From Jacaranda mimosifolia (lineage: Eukaryota; Streptophyta; Magnoliopsida; Lamiales; Bignoniaceae), in contig CM032133.1 of NCBI GenBank assembly GCA_018894105.1, positions 13,530,501 through 13,594,500 on the forward strand: a stretch of 64,000 bases of DNA, read 5' to 3'. A model generated the notes under the pieces. It made no database searches. It saw nothing but the letters and a program-made list of their open reading frames with translations, and was not told where the DNA came from. Within the stretch, counting starts at the first letter, position 1. Every line of letters starts with the position of its first letter. Below are positions 47,368 to 60,446 of the stretch, piece by piece. The position numbers and the translations under genes were made by a program.

Positions 47368-50300
47368 ATCTCCCACTTACCCTAAGGCCAATTGCCCATA
47401 GTCTTAAGGCCCATTTTCTCAAGATATCCTTCAAAGACTTTTCGTGTTAGGGGTTTAGTAAGTGGATTTGCTATATTCTCTTATGAGGCTACCCTCTCTA
47501 TTAGGATGTCAGCTTTATCAATGATCTCATGAATCCAATGATAACGCCTCAAAATGTGCTTAAATCATTATTGAGATCTTGGCTCTTTTGCTTGCGCAAC
47601 TGCTCTATTTTTGTTACAAAAGACAACAACTGGCTCTGCAATGCTAGGCACTACATCCAACTCTTGTATGACGTTTTTCATCCAAAGACCCTTATTTGCA
47701 ACTTTTGACGTTGCATTATATTCTGCTTCGGTGGTAGAATTCGTGGTGCCTTTTTTGGAACTCTTCCAACTCACCATGCCGCCATTGAGGCAAAATATAA
47801 ATGCAGAGGTGGATTTAAGGTCATCTTCATCGGATTGAAAACTAGAATCCCAAAACTCTTCAAGTTTCAATTCTCCATTGCCATATGCCAAAAACAAATC
47901 CTTAGTTGTTCTCAAGTACTTGAGGATTGCTTTTACGGCTTTTCAATTACTTTCATCGGGATCAGATTGAAAGCGGCTCGTGACGCTTAGAACGTGTACT
48001 ACATCTGGCCTAGTACATTGAATGGCATACGTTATGCTTCCTATATCAGATGCATAAGGTAAGTGGGACATCCTTTCTCTCTCGTCTTTAGTCTTAGGGG
48101 CCATAGCCTTGGAGAGGCAAAGACCACGTCCCATGGGAAGAATTTCTTTCTTGAATTCTTCCATACTAAACATCTTTAGTATCTTGTCAATATATAGGGT
48201 TTGGGAGAGCCCCAACATCCTTTTTGATCTATTTCTATAGATCTGTATTCTCAATACATAGGTTGTTTTTCCCAAATCCTTGATGGAGAATTGTGAAGAT
48301 AACCATGCTTTAGTACACTCTAACGCTTCTTATTCATTTTTAATGAGAAGAATGCCATCGACATAAAGTACAATAAACTGTATCGAACTCCCACTAGCCT
48401 TTTTGTACACACAAGGTTTATACACATTTTTGACAAAGCCAAACAATTTGACTGTCTTATCAAAATGTATGTTCCAACTCTGGGATGCTTGTTTTAGTCC
48501 ATAAATGGACCTTTGGAGTTTGCAAACCTTTTGCTCACTCCTTTTGGATGAAAAACCTTGTGGTTGCTCCATATAGATTTCTTATTCAATGTTTCCATTG
48601 AGGAAGCAATCTTTACATCCATTTACCATATCTCATAGTCATAATATGCGGCTATGACAAGCATTATCCTAATGGACTTAGGCATAGTGACCGGGGAAAA
48701 AGTTTCCTCAAAATTAATATTGGGTTTTGAATATAACCTTTTACAACTAGTCTAGCCTTAAAGGTTGTCACCTCTCCACTGATTCCTAACTTTCGCTTGT
48801 AGATCCATTTGCAACCAACGGGTACTATACCCTTTGGTGGATCTACCAAAGTTCATATTTTGTTGAAGTACATGAAGTTCATTTTGGATTTCATGGCCTC
48901 AAGCTAATGTCCCGAATCTATGCCTAACATAGCTTCCTCATAGGTCTTTGGATCACTATCTTCTTGCTTGTTTCATGAAGAAATCTCCTTTTAGGTTGCT
49001 TCTTGACTCGGTCCGACCTTCTTAGAGGTTGTGTGCTCTCATGATGTTCTCTTGTTTCTAGTGCTTGTGGGATAATTTGATCATCTTGAACTTCATCAAG
49101 TTTAATGATAATACAATTTCTATCTAATATAAATTTCTTTTCCAAAAAGGTGGCGTTCCTCGAAATAAACACCTTTTGTCTCGAGGGATCATAGAAATAT
49201 TAACCCAAAGACTCTTTTGGGTACCACAAACTTGCACAAAGTGAATTTCGCATCCAACTTGTCTCCCACTAACATATGCGGGAGACCCCCAAACTCTTAA
49301 ATAAGAGTAAGAAGGTGCTTTGCCATACCACATCTCATGTGGTGTTTTTGGCACCGACTTTAAGGGTACTACATTTAGTAACCTCGCTGCTGTTTCTAAG
49401 ACATATCTCCAGAAAGGTATATGTATATCGATAAAGCTTATCTGGAATGTACGATGTCTAACAAGGTCGGTTTCTCCTTTCGGTTACTCCATTATATTGG
49501 GGTGTGCCGGGTGGAGTCCATTGTGAGATAATCCCATTCTTTTTTAGATAATCTGAGAATTTCGTACTTAAGTATTCTCCTCCTCAATCCGTTTGAAGAG
49601 CTTTAATACTAACTTCTTGTTACTTTTCTACTTCATTCCTATACTCTTTGAAACTTTCAAAAGCGTTGGACTTATACTTCATAAGATACATATGTCCAAA
49701 CCAAGTATGATCATAAGTGAAAGTAATAAAGTAAGAATAGACTCTTCTTGCACTAACTCTTAGTTGTTTAAAAACTTCCGTGTGGATCAAATACAAAGGA
49801 GTTGTGGTTCGCTCCATTTGTCCTACAAAAGGAGCCTTGGACATTTTTCCTTTTAAATAAGATTCACAAGTAGAAAGATCCTCTATGCCATTAACATTTA
49901 GTGCTTTGAGGGCTTCTATCTTGTTCATCATATTCTTGGAAATATGTCCAAGTCTTGCATATATGCTACAAAATGGCATCTTCTTGGTCATCTAATTTTC
50001 TTTTACTTTGTTGAATATGCATTAGTGATGGTTGATAATCCAAAATGTATAATCCATTGTTAAGTGTATCCATTGCAACTAAAGAACCATTCTTTTTTGC
50101 CTTCAATTTCCCATTTGATATTGAAAAACCATATCTTTCACTATCCAAAACGGAAATTAAAATAATGTTCTTAACAAGATTCGATACAAAATAGCGAGGA
50201 TCCAATACAAGTAAGAAGTTCCCTAAGTCTAACTTCATAACGCCTTCAACTTTGGCTGCAACTTTTGCTCCATTGCCAAGGTGTAGGATCAAATGTGAGA

Positions 50301-51140
50301 ACTACATGCGGTATCAAATACCCATAAAGAAGAATTTATCATTAAGTGCACTTCAATAAAGTACATACCCTTCTCAAGGGTTGCAAGGTATTCCTTGTAA
50401 TTTCGCTTCTAATGGCCCTTCTCACCATAGTAGAAACAAGAAGCATCGACTTTTTCCTCTTTATTTTTCTTAACTCCTCCAAAGGGTTTTAATGGTTGCT
50501 TCCCTTTTGAAGAAGAGCTCTTCTTCCTCTTACCTCATTTCTTAACGCCCCTAGGGCCCTTAGACTTGGAGGAGGATGCAAGCATTAATGGTGGTTTATC
50601 TTTTTTCATTGTTGACTTGGTGATCACCAACATATTGACCAATTCATTAACCATTACCTCTTGCTTGGACATGTGGAAGTTCATAAAAAATTGGTTATAT
50701 AAACTTGGTAATGATTGGAGGATCAAATCCAAATAAATGTTATTGTCCATGACCACGCTCAATTGAGCAAGCTTCTCAATGAGACCAATTATCTTAGGGC
50801 CATGGCCATGGGCACTAGAACCTTCAACCATTCTAGTCGTAAAGAGCTCCCTAGACAAAGAGTAGCACTCATGTCTTGATTGCACCCTGTCCGACTCTTG
50901 CAGGTGCATATGAATCTCAGAAGTTGTCTTCATGTTTTCATGAGATTTCTGGAGCTCGTTGGACATAGAAGCCATTAATTATGAGGCATCGGGTTTGAAG
51001 ATCATCTTCTACCCATTTTGCGAATGTGTCGCATGCCTCATCATCGGCATTATCACCACCGTGGCCGGCGGACTCTGAGTAAGGACATATGTTCTCTTTT
51101 TGGAGTTAATCTCTCATAGCTCTACTCCATTGTAGAATTA
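47368..51140 (-). mobile_element. Ty1/copia internal region, truncated and decayed
   Basis: Domains on the minus strand run in copia order: gag (about 51100-50535, with FAKWVEDDLQTRC and LILQSLPSLYNQF), a damaged zinc knuckle and protease region near 50420-50290 (WVFDTACSSHL), the pre-integrase domain (49991-49620), integrase C-terminus (49354-49250, TPHEMWYGKAPSYSYLRVWG), RT (48849-47943, with GCKWIYKRK and YGLKQASQSW) and RNase H (47915-47568, with STTEAEYN and AQAKEPRSQ). Frameshifts and stops separate these pieces. The RT box Y.DD reads YVDG (48365-48351), which destroys a catalytic Asp. The gag start, primer-binding site and 5' LTR are missing; the sequence switches near 51140 to ARM/BTB intron sequence. 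Confidence 0.85.
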
Positions 51141-51551
51141 CCGAGGTGCATATGTTACTCTTATAACATAATTTTAGTTTATGTCATGCTTTTCGTTTCA
51201 GTCTTCTGTTTAAGAGTATGCACCCACACAAAGACATACAATATGTTGCAATTAAGGAGCTGGTTTTATGTATTGTCTGATGTGAGATATTTAGTTGAAA
51301 CTGAAACCTATCAACACCTTGGATGCTTTCTATGTTCATGTTCATTCCGAGCAATATCTTACCATTTTTGTTTTTATCACCCAGGAAAATGGTTCTATTA
51401 TTTGTTTGCTTGATAGCATCTAACATATTTTGTAAGAGGATGTGAATTTTATGGAGCTGGTCCAATATTTTATATATTGCTAACAAGGTACAAGTCTTTG
51501 TGCTTAATTGGTCTTGAAATCTTCTGAAAAAATTGCTGGAATGCATTGCAG

Positions 51552-52113
51552 GAGAGAGATGCTAAAGACATAGAGATTTCTAATATTAGATGGGATGTTT
51601 TTGAGTTGATGATGAGGTGAATATGTTTGAATTTCCATCCCAACTCTTAACTCTTTTAATAAAATTACGTTCACTTCTCATTGCTGTTTTAGATGCTAAA
51701 TCTATTTTATTTGTGGTTGCAGGTGCATATACACAAGATCTGTTGATGTCAACTTAGATGTTGCAGAGGATCTTCTGAGGGCTGCTGATCAGTATCTGTT
51801 AAGAGGGTCTGAAGCGTCTGTGCGAATATGTCATTGCACAGGTAAGTTCTGACAACAAAAGATTGGATTTACTTGATGGACATACTCTATTTTGTGTATG
51901 ATACGCGGTTCTTGTCTTAAAGGATATATCCGTGGAAAATGTGGCTCTCATGTTTGATTTATTGGAGGCATTTAATGCTTTATCTTTGAGGCAAGCTTGT
52001 ATTCTATTCATTGGGATACTCAATGAATGGAATGCAGGTATTCTCAGTTGATCCAGCATATTTTACCAGAGACTCGTAATTGCTTTACAAGACTGCTGAC
52101 CCAATCACAGTAG
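51552..52113 (+). pseudogene. ARM/BTB protein (ARIA/ABAP1-like) 3' fragment
   Basis: Three consecutive exons of the BTB part are recognisable with introns kept: 51552-51616 (ERDAKDIEISNIRWDVFELMM), 51723-51841 (IYTRSVDVNLDVAEDLLRAADQYLL) and 51923-52113 (DISVENVALMFDLLEAFNAL, SLRQACILF, then ILPETRNCFTRLLTQSQ and TAG). The family (ARIA, ABAP1) joins ARM repeats to a C-terminal BTB domain and acts in transcription control and cell division. An extra A at about 51801-51802 shifts the frame before EGLKRLCEYVIAQ, and another shift lies near 52000-52040. The ARM repeats and the start of the BTB domain are absent. Retained introns show a DNA-level fragment, not a retrocopy. Confidence 0.72.
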
Positions 52114-54667
52114 CTTGTTAGGCATAAGTTTTTGATAGTGATCTTTGACTAACTAGAGATGCAGTGGAATGTACAGAAATTGATTTAATTTCCACTTGAG
52201 TAGTGTAGTTGAACAAACGTAGACGAACCAATTTGTTGTGATATGGAAACTCCTACATTCCCATTATTTAATGCTAACTCATTTATTAATGGCTTAGTTG
52301 TTTTGTCGGATTTAATCATGATTGAATTCTTTACCGCTGATTAGAGTTTTAAGAGGGTGTTTGATTAAGTTTATCTAAATATGTTATAAGTTCTTACATT
52401 TTACAAGATGCATTTGGAGCTTATAAAATGTTATATCTTATCTTTAAAATAAATTATTGAAATGATTGGATAAAATAAGATTTTGTAACTTATTAGATAT
52501 TAGTAATGACAATTTTATAATTAAAACAATTAAAACTAGAGAAGCTTGTTTAAAACTTGAAAATTTTCAAGATCCTGTAAAATCTAAGGAAACGTGAGAA
52601 CAGTTAAACGTGATTAACAGATACACACATGTTAAAAGCATACATATGAACTTTCGTGGTTAATGTAAACAAATCAGGAAAGAACCATGGTTTTTGCCTT
52701 TTCTCTGTATATATTTTTAAACCTTCCAGGCCTCCCACATGGGTTGATCAAGCTTTTGTTTCAAAACCCACACAGTTCCCTTAGTTTCAGTTCCTTCATC
52801 AAATTCCACCCCAAATGCCATCATTTCTTTAGCCTTAACATTCAAAATACCTCATTCAACTGTTCAAACCTCAAAATCATAAAAAGAAAAATCTTCAACC
52901 ATTAAGAATCCGAAAAAGAATTTAAGAAATCAAAGCCAGAAAAAGATTGAAATAATACAAATTCAAAGAAAAATGATAAAATTTAAAAAATCAATGAAAC
53001 AGAAGAAGTTTCAAAAATAATGGAAGGGAGAGAAATACTTAATACCTAACGAAAGTCCTAAACAGTAATATTGCATCTTCTTATGAATTTTATATTTAAT
53101 TAATACAAAAAATTAATTTTTAAAAATAATGTATAATATAGAAATATATATTTAATCATTCCAACGGGCACGGCACCACGTTTTGCGTAGTGTACTCTAC
53201 ACTAGTATAACTATAAGCCTGGATAAATGATCCATATCATCCTTCATCCATTGCAACAGAATCTTTTAAAAGTTTATTCAATAGAATTTATAAATTATGA
53301 TTAATTTTAGTGAGGTTATATATTGTAGTAATCTTTTTTTTTTTTTTTTTTAAAGTAATCAACATCAAGTTAAAAGCATGTACTATCATTTATTTTATTT
53401 TTATTATTAAATTTCTCTATTGTGCATTATTTTTTTGAATCAAATAAAAATAATATATTTCTTTTTACGTGGTGCGCCATATTGTTAACTATTCTAATAG
53501 AACTTCTGTAGGTCTTCTAATAATCGTTTATTTGAATAAGTGGCTGGTGTATATTCTCGATCAATTGGGCTATAATCCCGAGGCAATGTTTTCCAGTATT
53601 TACACTGTGCTTTAAAGAATTAGCCCACCTTCAAACTGCTACAAAATTCTTTATGTTCTTTATTTTCTGCTATTTGCATTTAATGTATTATATCTCTCAC
53701 CGAGCATATTTTTCAGTACTAATTAACAGTTTTTCAGAAGCACGTCAGTAATATGCTGTTACTTTAATTTCATACCATGTTTTTCGCGTTGGAAGATCCC
53801 ACTAAAACTTAAATTGTTTTCACTTTAATTTCATAAAGTTTTTTTTTTCATTTTTCATTTTTTTCTTTTCTTTTGTAAGACCCTACAAAAACTCAGCACA
53901 AATTTTTTTTTCTTTTTTCAACGTCAGAAGCTTATTTGGATAAGAATTCTTGACATCCAACATAATAGGAAAAACTTATGTCATTGGTACACAAACTACT
54001 CGGTATGTACCACTTGACATCAGCAAATAGTAGATTGGTTATTGTGACCAATATTTTCTTCACAAAAACTAATTAACTATGGACCAAATAGAGTTGACAC
54101 ATATTAATAAAGTGAAATAAGATATTAAAAATGAATTAAAATAAAATATTCATAATCCTTGTGCTCTTGATTGATTATGGCTGCAATAACACGGACACAC
54201 AAATTTCACCATCTGCTCACTTATACCAACTTGATAATTCAACTGAAAGTCGAATTAAAATTCTATATCTTATAGGATAAGAGTAGTACTAAAGTACTAA
54301 TGACTGAAAATTTGTACTATATGCATAGTTAACAACGTAAACTGGAGAGTTCAAAGGGTGTGAAAGAAACAGCCATCTGCCATTACAATGCAAACTACTG
54401 AAAATGCTCAACTACAGGTAAGCATCGACCTTTTTCCTGCTTTCCTCACGTACAATTGAATAAATTGCAATATTCATTTTACAAATTATGATACATTACA
54501 TTCATCAATGTCCCATATAGAGGGGCAGTATCAACCTCATAAAATTTCTTCATAAAAGAATTGAACATCTGTTAAAATAATAATGTGACAGTAAAAAATG
54601 CACAAATTTTTACTTGAGACACATAGTTGGTGTCAAATCAACTGTTATCAGCTCACCATAATAAGGG
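52114..54667. other. Spacer with low-complexity AT-rich DNA
   Basis: No gene is recognisable. A frame at 52687-52905 lacks family resemblance. A GC-richer motif near 53160-53205 (GGGCACGGCACCACG) interrupts AT-rich DNA and may be the edge of a small transposon. The 3' untranslated region of the kinase gene lies at the right end. Confidence 0.55.
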
Positions 54668-57600
54668 TCATCGTACAGCTCCTACTCCAGTACCGTGATT
54701 ACTTGGGTGACGGGGGGACCGATGAGTTCTAGGCGATTGCATGTGATGTTGAGACGAAGAATCTTTTGATCTAATATTCTTGGATTCTTTTGGTTTTTCC
54801 ATAGCTGCAATTTGCTCCAACATGTCCACAACTTCTTTCATTGAAGGTCTCTTTCTGGGCTCCGGCTCCAAGCATCTTAGAGTAAGCTGAGCAGCTTGTA
54901 ATGCTGCCTTTGATGAATACTGTCCTTCTATTCGAGCATCCATAATGGATTTCAGTTTTCGTCTTTGGGAGAGAAGGGGTTTCACCCAATCAACTAAATT
55001 ATGCTGGCCACTGGGCCGTCTCGTATCAAGTGCCCTCAAGCCTGTTAACATCTCGAGCAGCACCACGCCGAAACCATACACGTCGCTCTTCACATATAGA
55101 TGCCCTGTTGTTAAAGATGATGCAACATGATTAACAAGTGAGGAAAATGCATTCAGAACATTAGACTCAAGTAGCATCAAGAATTTGGAGATTGTAAATT
55201 TCAGGACAATTGCAGCAAGAACAAACAAGAGTCCCAATCAGCCTGAGTATGGAAGTGGAGTATTAAATTTTTTTCACACACCACTCAAGGATGTGTTTAA
55301 CTAAAGTGCAGTGTGAATATTTTGTTTGTATTATAACAATGAATAGGTGAATATATTATTGGATATCTGGTTCTAAAACCCCTAGAATCAACAAGAACAG
55401 AAATTTGGTGCAAATCTTTGTGTATATTCAAGCATAGATATTGGTACTGCACTCGACAGAAGACCTGTGGAACCACAGTACATATTAGTTGAAGTACCCA
55501 GTGGAAACTCTTAATTATTCTGATTTTTGAGGCCCCGGCAAAAAGCATGGAAACATATGTGTGGCCATAATCTCTAGCATTCATTTTCACAATGCCTCTG
55601 GCGTCCTAAATACTTTTTTCGTCCTTGAAAAACCACACTCAAGCCTGTGGTGAGACCAATACTATGTAGGTGTGCATTGATTTCTATGTCTATAGCATTC
55701 TGCCGTACGAAATCAACAATACATCTTAAGCAGGTCTAAAACTTGTGCATTCAAATGAAAATCTTGATGCCCATTCCTAGATTCCTATTTTTACGAATCA
55801 AATGCATCCACGAGACGTGGTAAACTCCACAGCCAGCTAAGATGCCAGATTTTGGGTTCAATTCAGAGAAATATTGATGATATTAAATAGCATGTTTCCT
55901 TTACTATATCATTAAAAAGTTCATGAGTTTGTGTAAAACATATGCGTAATCAAGTTCAAATCTGGATTATACTCTTAACTGCTAAACACTTTCAGTTTCG
56001 ACAAATTGACTTAACACCATCACATAATAATACATAATAACAAGAAGCAAACTCAGGGATTTAGGCCCCCAATAGCATGGCATGATATCAACCCTATGTT
56101 TGGATCTTGGATTTTAACGTGGAAAATGCAAAGGAAATTTTTTTTTGTGCTTCAAATGATGTAACTCTATGCCTTAGTATTTGCACCTTTACATTTTTCT
56201 TCTTTTTTTCCTCACTATTTTCCCTGATCCAAACATAGTACAAGTAGGTACTCACCTGTTGCAATGTATTCAGGTGCAGCATAACCATATGTTCCCATAA
56301 CTCGGGTTGTTACATGAGAATTCCCCCCTGAGGGCCCCAGTTTTGCTAAGCCAAAATCGGATATTTTTGCATTGTAACTCTACAAATCCAAGAAAAATGG
56401 CATAAGTGAACTTAAAAACTTACCGGAAATATAGAAAAATATTCTCTATCCTACAGAGGGAGTAGGGAAAGAAATATCTTATCCCTTGCTTAGAGTCAGA
56501 TTTCAAGATAAGATTGTGCATATCATGAGATGTCATAACAACAGAAATCAAATAACCAGCTAAGGCTTTCATTTCACACCATACTAAGTCCTGCGGATAG
56601 TTCCTCCACTAGGAAATCAGTTAATTTAGCATCTCTATACTCAAATTTACCTCAAAACCTCTAGATTTGAGGATGGCGGGTCTAGCCTCTCTTAATAAAG
56701 ACATCAAATGATTCTCTCCCTGGATCTTAACCGACACTTTGCTTAGTAACTGAACAATGATAGGTAGGGACAACAACAAAAAACTAAGGTAATAGAGAAT
56801 TTTACAACCGGCAGAGTAGCCGGCACCTAATGTAAGGTTACTAATCTAATTTTATGTGTGCTACAATGTTTGATCAATCAAGCACAAACTTTAACTCCAG
56901 TCAACTTTTCTTTTTTTCAAATCAAGCACAGACTTGAACTCCAGTCATTTTTTTTTTAAATTCTTTTATTCCTAAAAGAAGGAAAAAGTTTCAAAATTCA
57001 ACAACCCATGGTCGCCAATTTACTTTACCATATTCCTAACCCACATACTGAAAAATCCAGAGAAAGGGAAGAAAAGCTCAGCCCATAGGAGCATAGTACT
57101 AAATAATCGTACCCCATCAAGAAGAATATTGGAGGCCTTAAAGTCTCTGTAAATGACTTCCTTGTCTGAAGTGTGCAAAAATGCCAGACCCCTTGCTGCT
57201 CCTATAGCTATTTTAAGTCGTATATCCCACGATAATGGTTCAATGGCAGCACTTCCTGCATATCCAAACAAGCCAGATTAGGTATAAGCAAGTTGTTCTT
57301 TTTGATCATACATTCTTCAAGTTTTTAAAGCAAGTTCTTACTTCTAAAAAGATGGTTTTCAAGGCTTCCCCTCTGCATAAACTCATAGACAAGTAACAGC
57401 TCTTTATCTTCCCAACAGTATCCTAAGAGCCTTACCAAGTTAGGATGCGACAACCTTCCCAAAAAGTTCACTTCCGACTGCATATTCAGGTTAAGGAAAA
57501 CCAAGTGTCAAGCAAAGCATCAAAATTCTGATCATATAACAGAAAATTGTGAGACAGGTACTCAATAGAAATAAACAAAAATGCAACTGTCATTTTGATT

Positions 57601-59287
57601 GAGTATGATAAACTTGAAGGAAAATCAACTTAATGATGTTCCTGATCGACAAATGAAAAACTACACAGATATATAAAGCCATACACAATGACAATATCAA
57701 TTAACAAATACTAAGAGGCATACTATATATATACATTTAGAATATATGAACAATGAAAACTAGATTCCAACAAAAAATTTAGTGATATTAATCATTTTGC
57801 ATTAATATAGATCATAAAAATTGTCAGTCAATTAAAATGAAGCCCTCATATCACAGCATGTTCCCGTTTAAATAACAGTTATTCGAGGTGCTACGACTAT
57901 AGCTAAAATATTTTATTATACTTTTACAAAGAATTGCATAAGAATGTTATCCCTCTTCACTTGTTTATTAATTCTCGTCCCAAAAGAATCAAAAAGAAAT
58001 ATTTAAAAGAAAATGATATTATTGCTTGGACATGCAGTTGCATGCTATTCTTGATAGACCGTCCATCTGTAACAACTAAAGGAGACGAGATATGAGCCTC
58101 GAAATTTATGTTATTTGATACAGGATCTAAAAAGCAGCTCAATTTATATCACATGATTGGTAAGATGATCACTTAGAGCCACTCCAGCCTTGCATTATTT
58201 GCATTATTGCACAATGGTAAATCCAATTAGGCCACCATCCCATATTACAACAGAATTAGGTACAAGCTTGGCCTCTCCAGAAGCATCCAACACAAAACCT
58301 CAAGCCAACTAGTGAAATATCTTTCCGAACAATCAATAAAAAATAACCTAGTCTATTCCTCTCAACATCCATAGACAACAAAGACAATTTCCTAAATTTT
58401 ATCACCATTAAAACTGTTTTTTATTAGAGGTTGAGTTTCCTTCCTAGCTTTATCCTACATAAAGTCCAAGATGGGGACAATAAGATTAAAGCTAGGCAAT
58501 AAAAATAAGCAAAAGATTCAAGTTAAACAAAATATCAGTTATATTACCTGCCACTCTTCAAAGCCCTGCATGCTCTCAGGGTTCAACTTCTTGATGGCAA
58601 CCATCATCCCGGTGCCAAGTCTAGATGGCATGAGAGTCTTCTCATCCACCCATCCCTTATGCACAGTCCCAAAACCTCCCACTCCCAACACCATATCAGA
58701 CTTGAAATTCCTTGTGGCATTCCTCAAATCCGAAAAATTATAAATTTTCAAATTCGGGGTGGGCAATATTTCTCCAGCCAAGCATGTATCATCACTTAAA
58801 GCAGCTGAAAACCGGCTCAGGCCTGCACTGCTGCTTGTGGCTGAAAGACCTCCTCCATTGCTATAATTTCGTGATGTACCTAAATTACATACAGCATAGA
58901 AAATGTAAATTCAACTTAGCATTAAATAAATAAACACAGAATCCAAATAATTGCACAAAAATATTACAATTAATTCGTGACACCGAAAAAAGGCGACTTC
59001 TAAAACTATAAGCAGACAAACAAAGAGAACGCATATGATGGCTAGGCAAGAAAAAAGAAAGCGCATAGCTCAAATTAAAGCATCAAGACAAGTATATAAA
59101 CTTCTTTTCTTTTCTTTTCTTTTTTTGTCCATTTATGAGGCCAAACTCAAGAAACCCATGAAAGTTTCGGCAGCCCATGAAAAGTAATGCTGAAAGTGAG
59201 GTGAGAAAAAGTACCTGGAGTGGAGGGTCTGGTAGAGATACTAGGATTGGAGTCAGCAGCAAGTTGAGATCCAAAGCAATTCCCCAT
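54668..59287 (-). CDS. Receptor-like cytoplasmic kinase, subfamily VII (PBL type)
   Basis: Six exons on the minus strand, 59287-59215, 58879-58548, 57477-57342, 57255-57113, 56379-56256 and 55104-54668, join in frame to 414 residues; all introns are GT-AG. The N-terminus MGNCFGS fits N-myristoylation at Gly2 and palmitoylation at Cys4, so the kinase should sit on the inner face of the plasma membrane. The kinase domain begins near residue 83: glycine loop GVGGFGTV (90-97), Lys121 in VAIKK, Glu137, YRDFKASN with Asp218, DFG at 236-238, and the activation segment [17 protein letters not shown]. All catalytic residues are present, and Arg precedes the catalytic Asp (RD kinase). The Ser/His/Pro-rich tail after about residue 365 is unstructured. 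Closest in style to KIN3 or CAST AWAY among Arabidopsis members; the exact orthologue is uncertain. Such kinases pass signals from receptor kinases in immunity or development. Confidence 0.93.
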
Positions 59288-60170
59288 CAACAAAACACTT
59301 CTTCAACGAGAATTCCCTTTTGACTATCAAATGACTAGCATAATTTGGTTCCAAGATTTCTCAAAAGGGGGTGGTGAAATAAAGAGAGAGATTATACTTC
59401 CATATATATATATATATATATATAGAAAGAGAGAGAGAGAGTAGTATAAAGAGAGATGATGAAAACAGCTGAGGAGATGTCTTTCCTGTGGGACTTTTGG
59501 AGTCAATACTTAGCTGCTGCTTGGAAGTGTCTACGGTGTTTCCATATGTTCTCTGTTTTCTGTTTTTATCTTTTACGCGCCATTGACATTTTCTTTTAAG
59601 GTTATTTATCCAAAAATTCTATATTTCGAAAATTTATTCCGACATACATTATTTGCAAAAATAGTGGTGATTTTTCAAAATTACTCCTCTAACGTGATTT
59701 TTATCAAATTTTATGCACACAAAATGTAAAAATTAAAAATATAATATGATAAATATTTTATATAATGTTAGTAGATATCACTATTTTATTTATTGTGAGT
59801 TTCACTGCCATTCAATTTATATTGAAAAAAGAAATAACTATTAAATCTAGCGTGGATCTTGTATTTCGGGAGATTGAAAGAAATTATTACTTAATTAGTT
59901 TGTGAGTTTTGATTATTTTTAAATTAATAGGTATTTTAAATTTAAAATAACAATTATAGGTATGGAATAAAAAAATAATAATTTATTAAAAATAGAATAA
60001 AATAGGCGTATTTTTAATTTCTGAAATATTGTAAATTGAAAATTATGCATTTGACAATATAAGATTTGATACAATTTGGTTCAATTATTTATGATATATG
60101 CCATGAATGTGAAGTCGTTTTTAAAATTTTCTTAATTTTTTCAAATAATTATTTCATGCAAAATTCATAT
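59288..60170 (-). promoter_or_regulatory. Upstream region of the kinase gene
   Basis: Upstream of the start codon lie an AT run (about 59402-59424) and, just beyond it, a GA/CT run (about 59425-59441), about 115-155 bp from the ATG. CT-rich tracts of this type are common near plant transcription starts. Beyond 59580 the sequence is AT-rich and featureless. Confidence 0.4.
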
Positions 60171-60179
60171 AAGCATGTT

Positions 60180-60345
60180 AAACAGTTTGAACTATCTCAA
60201 ATCGATTGATAGGTGGTCTTGGGGCCAGCCCATGGGCCATTATGGGCTGACTATTCTAGTAGGGCTCGACCCATAATTGGCCTCCTACTAGGTGGGTTGG
60301 CCCCTAGTTAGGTCTGGCTAAGACTGGCCAACCCGTAATATATAA
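60180..60345. repeat. GGCC/GGGC-rich palindromic patch
   Basis: A small GC-rich island in AT-rich DNA contains several copies of GGCC, GGGCT and CAACCC, and short inverted pairs such as GGCCAGCCC with GGGCTGA. It could be the end of a small transposon. No target duplication was found. Confidence 0.35.
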
Positions 60346-60446
60346 ATGTATATATAGTATAGAAAATATATATCGATATTGTTTATAATACAAAATAATT
60401 AAAAATATAACTTAAAACATTTACACATGGTGTCGTTTCTACCATA

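Noticed and set aside
52687..52905. 72-codon plus-strand frame as a gene
   Set aside because: No domain, low-complexity composition, no splice or promoter context and no family resemblance.
53160..53215. Helitron end near GGGCACGGCACCACG and a CTAG motif
   Set aside because: No partner end, no clear terminal hairpin plus CTRR in the right order, and no second boundary was found.
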